From positions 292,455 through 356,454 of the forward strand of contig NZ_KE384221.1 of the NCBI RefSeq assembly GCF_000424665.1: a stretch of DNA of 64,000 nucleotides, read 5' to 3'. Below the pieces are notes generated by a model that saw nothing but the letters and a program-made list of their open reading frames with translations, ran no database searches and was not told where the DNA came from. Below, piece by piece: positions 1 to 8,168 of this stretch. Made by a program: the position numbers and the translations under genes. Origin of the DNA: Salinimicrobium terrae DSM 17865 (GTDB lineage: Bacteria; Bacteroidota; Bacteroidia; Flavobacteriales; Flavobacteriaceae). The first letter of the stretch is position 1, and each line of letters begins with the position of its first letter.

Positions 1-1544
1 AGGTTATCTTCAATGACAAAGATTCAAAAAAAGTAAATCTTGATGAATCGAAAGGACTGGTGGAAGGATCTGCAGTGAATTTTTATGGAGAGGGAGTTAC
101 AGCAAAGGATGTAGAACAGTTCTACGCCGGCAAAAAATCTCCGGATCCAAACCGACCTCTTGCTTACGGACTTAACTCAAAGCTTGTAAAAGAGAATGGA
201 CAGCTGGTGGAAAAAGTATATAAGAGTGGAGGAATGTATGGTTCTGCTATTGACAAGATCATTTTCTGGCTGGAAAAAGCAAAAGGAGTTGCCGAAAATC
301 AGCAGCAGGCAGATGGACTTGCACTTTTAATTGACTATTATAAAACCGGAGATCTGCAAACCTGGGATGAGTACAATATTGCATGGGTGAATTCTACCGA
401 AGGAAATATTGATTACATCAACAGCTTTATTGAAGTCTATAATGATCCTTTGGGCTATACAGGTTCTTACGAGAACATCGTGCAGATCAAGGATTTCGAT
501 ATGAGTAAAAAAATGCAGGTACTGGAAGAAAATGTACAGTGGTTTGAAGATAATGCCCCTTTAATGGAGGAGCACAAAAAAGACTCTGTTGTAGGAGTTA
601 CATACAAAACAGTAATTGTTGCAGGTGAAGCAGGAGATGCTTCCCCGTCTACACCAATTGGTGTGAACTTACCAAATTCCAACTGGATTAGAAAAGAGCA
701 CGGCAGTAAATCTGTATCTCTTGGAAATATTATTGAGGCATACAGCAATGCCGGTAGTAAAGGAAGGCTTCAGGAGTTTGCACATGACCAGGAAGAGATC
801 GCTCTTGAAGAAGAATATGGTGAATTGTCTAATAAATTACATACCGCACTTCACGAAGTGGTAGGACATGCTTCCGGTCAGCTTAACCCCGGGGTGGGAG
901 AGACTAAGGAAACCCTTAAGAGTTACGCTTCTACTTTGGAAGAAGGTCGTGCAGATCTAGTTGGACTTTATTACCTGATGGATCCGAAACTGGAGGAGCT
1001 CGGATTAGTTGATGATCATGAGAAACTTGGAAAAGCAGCTTATAATAGTTATATAAGAAACGGTTTAATGACCCAGCTTATCAGGATCCAACCGGGAGCC
1101 AACATTGAGCAGGCACACATGAGAAACCGACAGTGGGTGAGTGCCTGGGTCTTTGAAAAAGGTCGTGAAAGAGGCATTATTGAGAAGGTGACCAGAGATG
1201 GTAAGACATATTTTAATATTACAGATTATGTTGCGCTACGCGAACTATTTGGTGATTTACTGAAAGAAACCCAGAGAATTAAATCTGAAGGAGATTATGA
1301 GGCAGCCAAAGATCTTGTAGAGACCTATGGAGTTATTGTAGACCAGAATATTCACAGGGAAGTGCTTGAAAGAAACGAACAATTCAAATCTGCACCGTAT
1401 AGCGGATTTGTAAACCCTGTACTTGTTCCCGAAACAGATGCAAATGGTGAAATTACAGCCATTAGAGTGGTACAACCCACATCTTTTGAGGAGCAAATGC
1501 TGAAATATTCGGAAGAATTCGATATTCTTCCCCTGGAAAATTAA
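1..1544 (+). CDS. Dipeptidyl peptidase III-type zinc peptidase (family M49), 5'-partial
   Basis: This is the C-terminal part of a zinc exopeptidase of MEROPS family M49, whose members release dipeptides from the N-terminus of oligopeptides. The frame is open from base 3, so the gene begins upstream of the window and about 513 codons are present; an in-frame GTG at 60 is not the real start. Both family metal motifs are visible: HEVVGH (codons 852-869) and, about 24 residues later, EEGRAD (939-956). Bacterial M49 enzymes are usually about 650-700 residues, so roughly the first quarter is missing, and with it any signal peptide. The gene ends 20 bp before a strong terminator. Confidence 0.88.
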   Translation, partial: VIFNDKDSKKVNLDESKGLVEGSAVNFYGEGVTAKDVEQFYAGKKSPDPNRPLAYGLNSKLVKENGQLVEKVYKSGGMYGSAIDKIIFWLEKAKGVAENQQQADGLALLIDYYKTGDLQTWDEYNIAWVNSTEGNIDYINSFIEVYNDPLGYTGSYENIVQIKDFDMSKKMQVLEENVQWFEDNAPLMEEHKKDSVVGVTYKTVIVAGEAGDASPSTPIGVNLPNSNWIRKEHGSKSVSLGNIIEAYSNAGSKGRLQEFAHDQEEIALEEEYGELSNKLHTALHEVVGHASGQLNPGVGETKETLKSYASTLEEGRADLVGLYYLMDPKLEELGLVDDHEKLGKAAYNSYIRNGLMTQLIRIQPGANIEQAHMRNRQWVSAWVFEKGRERGIIEKVTRDGKTYFNITDYVALRELFGDLLKETQRIKSEGDYEAAKDLVETYGVIVDQNIHREVLERNEQFKSAPYSGFVNPVLVPETDANGEITAIRVVQPTSFEEQMLKYSEEFDILPLEN

Positions 1545-1564
1545 GCGCAAAAGATTTAAAAATG

Positions 1565-1597
1565 AACCGTCCTTCTGCAAAGAAGGACGGTTTTTTT
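1565..1597 (+). terminator. Intrinsic terminator after the M49 gene
   Basis: A perfect 12-bp stem (1565-1576 with 1581-1592) closes a GCAA tetraloop and runs into a tract of seven T. It lies 20 bp past the peptidase stop codon. On the other strand it faces the end of the convergent small membrane-protein gene. Confidence 0.9.
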
Positions 1598-1608
1598 ATG
1601 CTGAATAT

Positions 1609-1803
1609 TTAGCCTTTTAAATAAGTCTTCAGAACGAAAAGCAGCAGGATAAAAGCAATGAATCCTAGCAGTATGTAAAGTGTGCCTTTGTAGTATTTGC
1701 GGTGAAGTTTGACATCCTTGCGATAACTGAAGATGATCACAATGACAAAAGCCACAAAGAATAATATCCCAAAAATTATTTGTCCTGTGCTAAACATTTC
1801 CAT
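1609..1803 (-). CDS. Small two-helix membrane protein, conserved in flavobacteria
   Basis: A 64-residue protein with two hydrophobic stretches (about residues 8-27 and 42-61) joined by a basic loop with RKD and HRKYYKG. This predicts a hairpin membrane protein with the loop in the cytoplasm. I recognise the general pattern from flavobacterial genomes but know no function. The start is ATG at 1801-1803; an ATG two codons later is also possible. It is divergent from the pyrophosphohydrolase gene, with only 44 bp between them, so the two probably share a promoter region. It could be a hypothetical protein of no assigned family. Confidence 0.7.
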   Translation of the reverse strand: MEMFSTGQIIFGILFFVAFVIVIIFSYRKDVKLHRKYYKGTLYILLGFIAFILLLFVLKTYLKG

Positions 1804-1847
1804 GGGCTTTAATTTTTTATAATTTTATGCGAATTTAAAGTATTAGA

Positions 1848-2246
1848 ATGAAAAAAACCTTAGCCGCAGTACAGGAGTTTCACGAAGCGTTTGGTCTGGG
1901 AGTTCAGGAGCAACCAACAACCTCCCTTTCACGTGAAAAAATACACTTGCGTTATGAGCTGATGAAAGAAGAAAATGAAGAGTATCTCATGGCCGCAGAA
2001 AGCGCTGACTTAATTGAAGTTGCCGATGCCTTGGGGGATATGTTGTACATCTTATGCGGCACCATAATAGAACATGGAATGCAGCATAAAATTATGGATG
2101 TATTTGACGAGATACAGCGTAGTAATATGAGCAAACTTGGAGAAGAAGGTAAGCCTGTTTATCGCGAGGACGGAAAAGTGCTTAAAGGACCAGCCTACTC
2201 CCGTCCTAATCTCCAGAAAATCTTAAGTTCAAAAACCCAGGAATAA
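1848..2246 (+). CDS. All-alpha NTP pyrophosphohydrolase (MazG/HisE-like fold)
   Basis: A 132-residue soluble protein that looks like the all-alpha nucleotide pyrophosphohydrolases related to HisE and MazG. Members split NTPs to NMP plus pyrophosphate, often to clear unusual nucleotides. The magnesium-site signature is visible as an acidic cluster (EENEEY, about residues 41-46) followed by EVADALGDMLY (about 57-67), the usual ExxE-x(n)-ExxD arrangement. The C-terminal part (residues 95-125) with YREDGKVLKGPAYSRP is typical of the DR2231-like subgroup. The substrate cannot be told from sequence. It stands alone, divergent from the small membrane gene. Confidence 0.75.
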   Translation: MKKTLAAVQEFHEAFGLGVQEQPTTSLSREKIHLRYELMKEENEEYLMAAESADLIEVADALGDMLYILCGTIIEHGMQHKIMDVFDEIQRSNMSKLGEEGKPVYREDGKVLKGPAYSRPNLQKILSSKTQE

Positions 2247-2348
2247 AAAATTTTCCACTAAACGGCGACCAATAAATGCTAATATTTCGTACTGTGAATT
2301 TGGTCCTCACGCCATTTTCTAGTTTCTGTTTTTTCTTACCTTGTAAGA

Positions 2349-3359
2349 ATGAGAGCAATTATATTTATTCTTATAGGACTTGTAGTGTTATCCTGCCGGA
2401 ATTCCGGCGAAGGAACAGAGCAACAGGAAGAACCTTCAATCTCCCAGCCGGAAACTTCTGAAAATACAGAAGAATTTACCAGTGAAAAATGGCGTTTTTC
2501 AGCAGAAATTCCTGAGAGTTTTGAAGTTTTTGAAGGAGAGTTGCCGGGTAAGGCTCCAATAGTCAATTTCTACGATAGCAGTATAGAAAAGGAGCCTCCA
2601 TTTGGTATTCACAATGATGCCTCCATGGCTTATATCGCCGTTTTACCGGAAGGTTACGGTGTTGACGGGCCGGGAGGGCCACGAAAATCTCTTTTGGATT
2701 GGGATGGAAACTTACCTTTATCTTTTAATGTAAATCGCCGGGATTCATATGTCTATTTGATGGAGAATGGAGAGCCGTGGGGGATAAGTCTAAGATTTCA
2801 CACTCCGCCGCCGGGGTGGAATGAGTATGGAGGGATCTATGTTTTTTACCAGGTAAATAATTTTAGGGCTGAGTGTTTCAGTAGTAATACGGGCGAAAAA
2901 ATTGCAATGGAGCAGTGTAATCCTTTGGGAGGTGATGCTATGAAGTTCTACGGAGAAGTTTCCGAAGAAAAAAAGAAGGCCCTGAATGCCATTTTAGAGA
3001 GCTTATATTTTACAGATCCTAATCGGGAGCGGGAAGAAATCGGAGATCTTATAAAAGTTGAAAAGCCGCAGGAAAATGCCACCGTAAGTTCTCCTCTTGA
3101 AATTAAGGGGGAAGCGAAAGGATACTGGTTCTTTGAGGCTACTGCGCCCATAAAGTTAATTAGTGAAAGCGGAAAAGAGCTTGCAGAAAGTTATGTCGAA
3201 GCACAAGGGGAATGGATGACCGAAAATTGGGTGCCTTTTGCGGGTAGACTGGAATTTAAAACAAATGAAAAGCGCGGCTATTTGATCGTTAGCCGCGCTA
3301 ATGCTTCAGGAAAACCGGAGCATGACAGGATGCTTCGGGTTCCGGTGGAATTCAATTAG
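2349..3359 (+). CDS. Lipoprotein with C-terminal Gmad2-like immunoglobulin domain
   Basis: A 336-residue probable lipoprotein: a hydrophobic N-terminus ends at Cys16 (VVLSC), followed by an acidic, Glu/Gln-rich linker (residues 19-45). Residues about 45-225 form a domain I do not recognise, with three cysteines. Residues about 236-325 match the Gmad2 pattern (P..N..V.SPL.I.GEAKG..FFEA...), an immunoglobulin-like fold known from spore-germination and secreted proteins; the organism type makes a sporulation role unlikely. It probably acts in the periplasm or at the cell surface. Its stop overlaps the convergent ilvE gene by 4 bp, so the two mRNAs overlap at their 3' ends. Confidence 0.75.
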   Translation: MRAIIFILIGLVVLSCRNSGEGTEQQEEPSISQPETSENTEEFTSEKWRFSAEIPESFEVFEGELPGKAPIVNFYDSSIEKEPPFGIHNDASMAYIAVLPEGYGVDGPGGPRKSLLDWDGNLPLSFNVNRRDSYVYLMENGEPWGISLRFHTPPPGWNEYGGIYVFYQVNNFRAECFSSNTGEKIAMEQCNPLGGDAMKFYGEVSEEKKKALNAILESLYFTDPNREREEIGDLIKVEKPQENATVSSPLEIKGEAKGYWFFEATAPIKLISESGKELAESYVEAQGEWMTENWVPFAGRLEFKTNEKRGYLIVSRANASGKPEHDRMLRVPVEFN

Positions 3360-4429
3360 TTCTTTTTAACAAGATATCTCCAGCCAAATTTATCTTCGGC
3401 TTTGTTGTATTGTATCTCCATTAATTTGTTCTTGAAAAATGAAGCATATGAATCTTCGAGCTGTGGCAGTTCGTATTTTTTGCCTTTGTTTCCAAATCCT
3501 CTCACAGGATTAATAGTTGCAGCAGTACCCGATCCAAAGATTTCTTTTAATTCGCCTTTTTCGGCAGCTTCTACTATTTCTGAAACTTTTATTCGTCTTA
3601 CTTCAGCTTTAATACCATTTTCTTCGGCAAGAGTAAGTACACTTTTGCGGGTTACCCCGTCAAGAATACGGTCGCTGGTTGGGGCTGTGATCAGTTTATC
3701 TCCAACCCTGAAAAAAATATTCATGGTTCCTGCTTCTTCCAGATATTCATGGGAATTAGCATCGGTCCAAACAATTTGCTGAAAGCCTTCTTCCTTTGCA
3801 AGGTTGGTAGGATAGAACTGGGCACCGTAGTTACCGGCTGCTTTTGCATATCCCACGCCACCATCGGCAGCACGGCTGAATTTATCTGCAAAGAAAACCC
3901 GTACCTCACCGCTGTAATAAGCTTTGGCGGGAGAACAGATGATCATAAATTTATATGTTTTTGAAGGCGAAGCCGAAACTCCTTTTTCTGTAGCGATTAC
4001 GAATGGTCGAATGTAAAGCGAATTTCCAAAGCCTTTTTTCACCCAATCCCGGTCCAGGTTCAAAAGAGTTTCCAGTCCTTCCAAAAATAAATCTTCGGGA
4101 AACTCGGGTATTGCAAGTCTTTTTGATGACACATTAAAGCGATCGATGTTCGCCATAGGCCGGAAAAGCCACACCTTGTCATTGTCGTCCTTAAACGCTT
4201 TCATGCCTTCAAAGATGGCCTGGCCGTAATGAAATACTTTGGCTGAAGGATCTAGCTGAATGGGGCCATACGGTTTTATAACCGGATTTTTCCATTGGCC
4301 ATCTACATAATCGCATTCCATCATATGATCTGCGAATACATTTCCGAAAACCAGGTTATCAAAATCAACCGAATCGATCCTTGAAGATTTAGCTTCAACT
4401 ACATCGATTGCGAGTGGTACATTTTTCAT
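3356..4429 (-). CDS. ilvE: Branched-chain amino acid aminotransferase
   Basis: A PLP enzyme of fold type IV that transfers the amino group between glutamate and the keto acids of leucine, isoleucine and valine, in the cytoplasm. Its 357 residues match the larger class II (eukaryote/Bacillus-type) enzymes. The Schiff-base lysine is Lys196 in GYAKAAGNYGAQ, followed by EEAGTMNIFF, and the GSGTAATINPV segment near the C-terminus is the phosphate-binding loop region. It is monocistronic: a TAnnTTTG element lies just upstream, and the 3' end overlaps the lipoprotein gene by 4 bp. Confidence 0.95.
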   Translation of the reverse strand: MKNVPLAIDVVEAKSSRIDSVDFDNLVFGNVFADHMMECDYVDGQWKNPVIKPYGPIQLDPSAKVFHYGQAIFEGMKAFKDDNDKVWLFRPMANIDRFNVSSKRLAIPEFPEDLFLEGLETLLNLDRDWVKKGFGNSLYIRPFVIATEKGVSASPSKTYKFMIICSPAKAYYSGEVRVFFADKFSRAADGGVGYAKAAGNYGAQFYPTNLAKEEGFQQIVWTDANSHEYLEEAGTMNIFFRVGDKLITAPTSDRILDGVTRKSVLTLAEENGIKAEVRRIKVSEIVEAAEKGELKEIFGSGTAATINPVRGFGNKGKKYELPQLEDSYASFFKNKLMEIQYNKAEDKFGWRYLVKKN

Positions 4430-4445
4430 GGTTGTTTATTTGCTG

Positions 4446-4453
4446 CAAATTTA
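4446..4453 (-). promoter_or_regulatory. Probable ilvE promoter -7 element
   Basis: On the minus strand this reads TAAATTTG, an exact match to the Bacteroidota -7 consensus TAnnTTTG. It lies 16 bp upstream of the ilvE ATG, implying a leader of about 10 nt. No exact TTTG -33 box is seen at the usual distance. Confidence 0.5.
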
Positions 4454-4535
4454 CCGAAATAAATACACGTGTTAAAGGTGTCATTTAACTAATTTTATCT
4501 TAATTTGATATTTCTAAACCTTTAACAGGAACATA

Positions 4536-5024
4536 ATGAAAAATATTAGGCTTTTACTGCTGATATCTTCTGTAATGATAAGTTTTTCGGTTTTTTCTCA
4601 GGAAAATCTGGTTGATAAAGACGTATATATTTCTGTTGGAGAGGAAGTTGAAACTTCTAATATTCTTTCGGCTTACAATATGCAGGAACGTTATGAAACG
4701 CTTAAGCCTGGCGACACTTTAAATGTCACCTTTAAAGCAGATGTAGCTTCTGTTTGCAAGAAAAAAGGATGCTGGATGAATGTGGCTTTGGAAGATGGCA
4801 GGGAGGTGATGGTGAAGTTTAAAGATTATGCCTTTTTTGTGCCTAAAGACATTGAAAACCGGGAAGTTATCATGGAGGGTAAAGCCTATGTGACCGAAAT
4901 GTCTGTTGAAGACCGGCAGCATTATGCCGAAGATGCAGGAAAAACTGTCGAAGAGGTTAAAGCCATTAACACTCCCGCCGTAACTTTATCTTTCCTGGCT
5001 GATGGGGTGAAGATCAAAAAATAA
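4536..5024 (+). CDS. DUF4920 secreted protein
   Basis: A 162-residue exported protein. Residues 1-21 form a signal peptide ending at a cleavage-like FSQE, so the mature protein is periplasmic or surface-bound. The conserved core is a beta domain containing VCKKKGCWM (about residues 71-79), the hallmark cysteine/tryptophan motif of DUF4920, followed by MVKFKDYAFFVP. The CxxxxCW motif suggests metal or redox chemistry, but no function is established. The following mnmD gene begins only 3 bp after the stop codon, so the two are co-transcribed. Confidence 0.82.
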   Translation: MKNIRLLLLISSVMISFSVFSQENLVDKDVYISVGEEVETSNILSAYNMQERYETLKPGDTLNVTFKADVASVCKKKGCWMNVALEDGREVMVKFKDYAFFVPKDIENREVIMEGKAYVTEMSVEDRQHYAEDAGKTVEEVKAINTPAVTLSFLADGVKIKK

Positions 5025-5027
5025 GTT

Positions 5028-5711
5028 TTGAAGCGAGAGATTATTAAAACCGGAGACGGTTCTGCTACTATTTTTCTGCCCGATTGGAATGAGCATTATC
5101 ATTCGAAACACGGCGCAATGCAGGAGGCATTGCATGTTTTTATCCAAACCGGTTACAAGCATCATCTTACCAGGCATAGTCCTGAGAGTATTTCAATACT
5201 GGAAATAGGATTTGGAACGGGATTGAACGCTCTTCTTACATTTTTTGAAGCTGAAAACACCAGGGTCAAAGTGGATTATACAGGGGTGGAAGCTTATCCT
5301 GTTTCTGCGGAAGAACTGGCGGCTCTGGATTATGCTGAAGCTGTTGCAGAACAAAGTGCTTCAGAAATATTTCAAGAGCTACATGAGACAGGATGGGAGA
5401 AAAGGAGTGAAATTTCACCATTTTTCAGCCTTAAGAAAGAGAAAAAATTTTTTAGTGAGATTTCAGCAAATGAAGAATTCGATCTCATATACTTTGATGC
5501 CTTTGGTCCCCGGGTACAACCTGATTTATGGAGCGAAGAGGTTTTTAGGAATATGTACAGGGCTTTAAAGGAAAATGGTGTACTGGTGACCTACTCGGCA
5601 AAGGGTGATGTGAGGCGGGCGATGCAGGCTGTCGGCTTTGCTGTAGAACGCCTACAGGGGCCGCCCGGGAAGCGGGAAATGCTGCGGGCGACAAAGATTG
5701 AACGCTGTTAA
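5028..5711 (+). CDS. mnmD: tRNA 5-methylaminomethyl-2-thiouridine methyltransferase MnmD
   Basis: An SAM-dependent methyltransferase that makes mnm5s2U at the tRNA wobble position; in enterobacteria this activity is the N-terminal half of MnmC, here it is a stand-alone protein without the FAD oxidase half. The SAM-binding motif EIGFGTGLNALL is at about residues 48-59, and DAFGPRVQPDLWSEE plus TYSAKGDVRRAM mark the Methyltransf_30 family. The start is a TTG at 5028, chosen because the family-typical KREIIKTGDGS begins right after it and no ATG lies nearby. The gene follows the DUF4920 gene after 3 bp. Confidence 0.88.
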   Translation: MKREIIKTGDGSATIFLPDWNEHYHSKHGAMQEALHVFIQTGYKHHLTRHSPESISILEIGFGTGLNALLTFFEAENTRVKVDYTGVEAYPVSAEELAALDYAEAVAEQSASEIFQELHETGWEKRSEISPFFSLKKEKKFFSEISANEEFDLIYFDAFGPRVQPDLWSEEVFRNMYRALKENGVLVTYSAKGDVRRAMQAVGFAVERLQGPPGKREMLRATKIERC

Positions 5712-5767
5712 ACCTTTAATAAACTGTCTGTTATTCCGATACAAATCCTGTAAATTCAAAATAAAAA

Positions 5768-6685
5768 ATGCGAATTCTCATAACCGGAGCTACCGGTCTG
5801 GTAGGTTCTGAAATTACCCGTTTGTGCCATGAACAAGGTATAAATGTGAATTTTCTTACAACTAGTAAGGGTAAGATTGAAAAAGGCGAAACTTACCGCG
5901 GGTTTTACTGGGATCCTTCGTCCGGAAAGATCGATACTAAATGTCTGGAAGGAGTTGGGGCTATTATTAATCTTGCAGGAGCCAGTGTTTTTCAACCCTG
6001 GACCACCTCCAACAAAAAAAAGATCCTTAACAGCCGGCTCGATTCTTTAAATCTTCTGCATAAAACTCTAAAGCAAAATTCTCATGAGGTAGGACAACTG
6101 GTTTCAGCCAGTGCTATAGGGATCTATCCTAGTTCCAGAACCAAGATGTATGAGGAGAATCATACAGCCGTAGCCGACAATTTTTTAGGAGAGGTGAGCG
6201 AAAAATGGGAAGCTGCCGCTGATGAATTTAATGATCTGGACCTGCGGGTGGCCAAGGTAAGGATTGGTATAGTACTATCGGCTGATGGTGGTGCATTGCC
6301 TCAGATCATGAAGCCGGTGAAGTTTAATCTGGGTTCACCTCTTGGTTCCGGAAAGCAGTGGCAGTCCTGGATTCACATACATGATCTCGCCCGCATGTTC
6401 CTTTACATTATTTCAAATGGACTTGCAGGTGTATATAATGGAGTGGCACCAAATCCTGCAACCAATGAGGAACTAACAAAAGAAGTGGCTCATGCCCTTC
6501 ATAAAAAACTCTGGCTTCCAAAAGTTCCGGGATTAGCATTGAAGGCAGCCATGGGGGAGATGTCGAGTGTCGTTTTAGGCAGTCAGCTAGTGAGCAGCGG
6601 GAAAATTCAGGAGGAAGGATTTGAGTTTAATTTTGTAAATCTCAGACCTGCAATTCAGGATCTGTTAAATAAAAAGACCGGCTAA
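5768..6685 (+). CDS. TIGR01777-family NAD(P)-dependent epimerase-like protein
   Basis: A 305-residue extended short-chain dehydrogenase of the TIGR01777/YfcH family. The N-terminal Rossmann motif ITGATGLVGSEI is at residues 4-15. The usual YxxxK active-site pair is replaced by a region with GIYPSSRTKMYEE. The C-terminal about 45 residues (PKVPGLALKAAMGEMSSVVLGSQ) correspond to the DUF1731 tail of this family. The physiological substrate is unknown. The stop codon (6683-6685) lies inside the 5' arm of the terminator hairpin that follows. Confidence 0.85.
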   Translation: MRILITGATGLVGSEITRLCHEQGINVNFLTTSKGKIEKGETYRGFYWDPSSGKIDTKCLEGVGAIINLAGASVFQPWTTSNKKKILNSRLDSLNLLHKTLKQNSHEVGQLVSASAIGIYPSSRTKMYEENHTAVADNFLGEVSEKWEAAADEFNDLDLRVAKVRIGIVLSADGGALPQIMKPVKFNLGSPLGSGKQWQSWIHIHDLARMFLYIISNGLAGVYNGVAPNPATNEELTKEVAHALHKKLWLPKVPGLALKAAMGEMSSVVLGSQLVSSGKIQEEGFEFNFVNLRPAIQDLLNKKTG

Positions 6686-6700
6686 AATTAGCCGGTCTTT
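6673..6700. terminator. Bidirectional intrinsic terminator overlapping a stop codon
   Basis: A perfect 13-bp stem (6673-6685 with 6688-6700) has A-rich and T-rich ends, so it can terminate both the epimerase gene (plus) and the YceI gene (minus), which converge here. The epimerase TAA is part of the 5' arm. Confidence 0.85.
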
Positions 6701-6721
6701 TATCATTTTCGAGAAGTTTTT

Positions 6722-7402
6722 CTACTCCGTTCTTCGGGCGGTAACATTAATTGTTAGCTCCATTTCATCACTGATGAAATTATCCCCAAGGTTGTCAAAT
6801 ACAGATTTTGAACCATAATTCACTCCCCAGTCTGTTCTGTCAATAGTAAAAGTTTCGCTTTCAAGGGTAATAGTTTCTCCATCGAGGTTTGAATCAATAG
6901 GAAACTGGATATTCTTAGTCTCTTCTTTAAGAGTAAGATTTCCCTGTAACATTTTCTGTCCGTTCTCTTCGGTCACCCCGGTGATCTCAAAAGTAGCAGT
7001 CGGGTATTCTTCCACATTAAAGAAGTCAGTTTCCTTTCCTTCGACAGTTCCTTTCAGATGATTTTCCAGGCTTCTTTTGTCTTCTTCATCCATACCTTCA
7101 TCTGTAACAACTATGGAATTCATATCTATTACTACACGGCCGCTGGTGATGTTTTCACTCGTAGCCATTAAAGTGCCGTCCTGGATGTTGATATAACCCT
7201 TGTGTTCCCCTGTTGGCTTGGTGCCTCTCCATTCAATAGTGGATTGGGTTGTGTCAATTTCATAGGTCATTGCCTCCTCCCCGGCAACAGCAGCTTTCTC
7301 TGCTTCTCCGGGTTCAACTTTGTTCTCTTTATCATTCTTACAGGCAACACTTCCAAGGGCAATACCTGCAACCAACACGAAGTTGAATACTCTTTTTTTC
7401 AT
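6722..7402 (-). CDS. YceI-family lipoprotein
   Basis: A 226-residue protein with a lipoprotein-type signal (hydrophobic residues 6-20, then Cys21 followed by KND) and a charged Glu/Ala linker to about residue 45. Residues about 46-225 form the YceI lipocalin-like beta barrel: STIEWRGTKPTGEHKGYINIQDG near the start and DRTDWGVNYGS near the end are family signatures. YceI proteins bind isoprenoid or other lipophilic molecules in the periplasm; some are stress-induced. No partner is encoded next to it. It converges with the epimerase gene on a shared terminator. Confidence 0.88.
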   Translation of the reverse strand: MKKRVFNFVLVAGIALGSVACKNDKENKVEPGEAEKAAVAGEEAMTYEIDTTQSTIEWRGTKPTGEHKGYINIQDGTLMATSENITSGRVVIDMNSIVVTDEGMDEEDKRSLENHLKGTVEGKETDFFNVEEYPTATFEITGVTEENGQKMLQGNLTLKEETKNIQFPIDSNLDGETITLESETFTIDRTDWGVNYGSKSVFDNLGDNFISDEMELTINVTARRTE

Positions 7403-7487
7403 ATTTCTGTTAATTAATTTAAAGAAGCAAAATTAGAATTTTAACAAAAGCTTTTTCCTAAAAGAATACTAAAAGTTTCCTGTGACA

Positions 7488-7521
7488 TTTTGGCATTTCA
7501 GCTTTCTTGGCAGTAATTTTG
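7488..7521 (+). promoter_or_regulatory. Promoter of grpE-dnaJ
   Basis: A TTTTG box (7488-7492) and a TAATTTTG box (7514-7521) are separated by 21 bp, matching the Bacteroidota pattern TTTG-N19-21-TAnnTTTG. The predicted transcript starts near 7527, giving a leader of about 27 nt before grpE. The -33 box sits inside an imperfect dyad (TGACA-TTT-TGGCA, 7483-7495) that could be an operator. Confidence 0.62.
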
Positions 7522-7553
7522 CCAACTCTCTCACAGAATAAAATTTGTATCCA

Positions 7554-8138
7554 ATGAGTGAAAAAGAACGTAACCAGGAGAATATATCAGAAGAGGAAAG
7601 TATAAAAGATCAGGTAGAGGAAATACTTGATGAAGCAATAGAGGAAGCCGAAAGTAAAGACAACGGTTCTTCCCGGGAAGGGGAAGCTTCAGAAAAAGAG
7701 CAACTTAAAGCCGATCTGGAGAAGGAGAAAGACAAATTTCTTCGACTTTTTGCCGAATTCGAAAATTACAAGCGTCGTACCAGTAAGGAGCGCATAGAAA
7801 TGTTTAAAACTGCCAGCCAGGACGTCATTGTGTCTATGTTGCCGGTACTTGACGATTTTGACCGGGCCCTGAATGAAATACGCAAAGCCGGGGACAAGGA
7901 ATTGTTGAAAGGCGTCGAACTTATTAGTAATAAATTCAAGGAAACCTTGCGTTCCAAAGGATTGGAAAAAATGGAGGTAAAAGAGGGAGATACTTTTGAT
8001 GCCGAAATCCATGAAGCAATTACCCAAATTCCCGCACCAAAAGATAAATTAAAAGGCAAGGTTGTTGACGTAGTGGAGAAAGGTTACAAGCTTGGTGACC
8101 GCATCATTCGTTATCCAAAGGTGGTAACCGGCAAGTAA
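7554..8138 (+). CDS. grpE: Nucleotide exchange factor GrpE
   Basis: Co-chaperone that speeds ADP release from DnaK in the cytoplasm. The start was set at the ATG at 7554 (SEKERNQ...) rather than the in-frame TTG at 7545. Residues about 1-45 are an acidic disordered region, residues about 45-95 form the long dimerising coiled coil (EKEQLKADLEKEKDKFLRLF, then EFENYKRRTSKER), and the C-terminal beta domain carries GDTFDAEIHEAI and GYKLGDRIIRYPKVV. At 194 residues it has normal length. It is in an operon with dnaJ, 30 bp downstream. Confidence 0.96.
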   Translation: MSEKERNQENISEEESIKDQVEEILDEAIEEAESKDNGSSREGEASEKEQLKADLEKEKDKFLRLFAEFENYKRRTSKERIEMFKTASQDVIVSMLPVLDDFDRALNEIRKAGDKELLKGVELISNKFKETLRSKGLEKMEVKEGDTFDAEIHEAITQIPAPKDKLKGKVVDVVEKGYKLGDRIIRYPKVVTGK

Positions 8139-8168
8139 CTTTTAATTTTTGAGAACTTTAAAGATATC

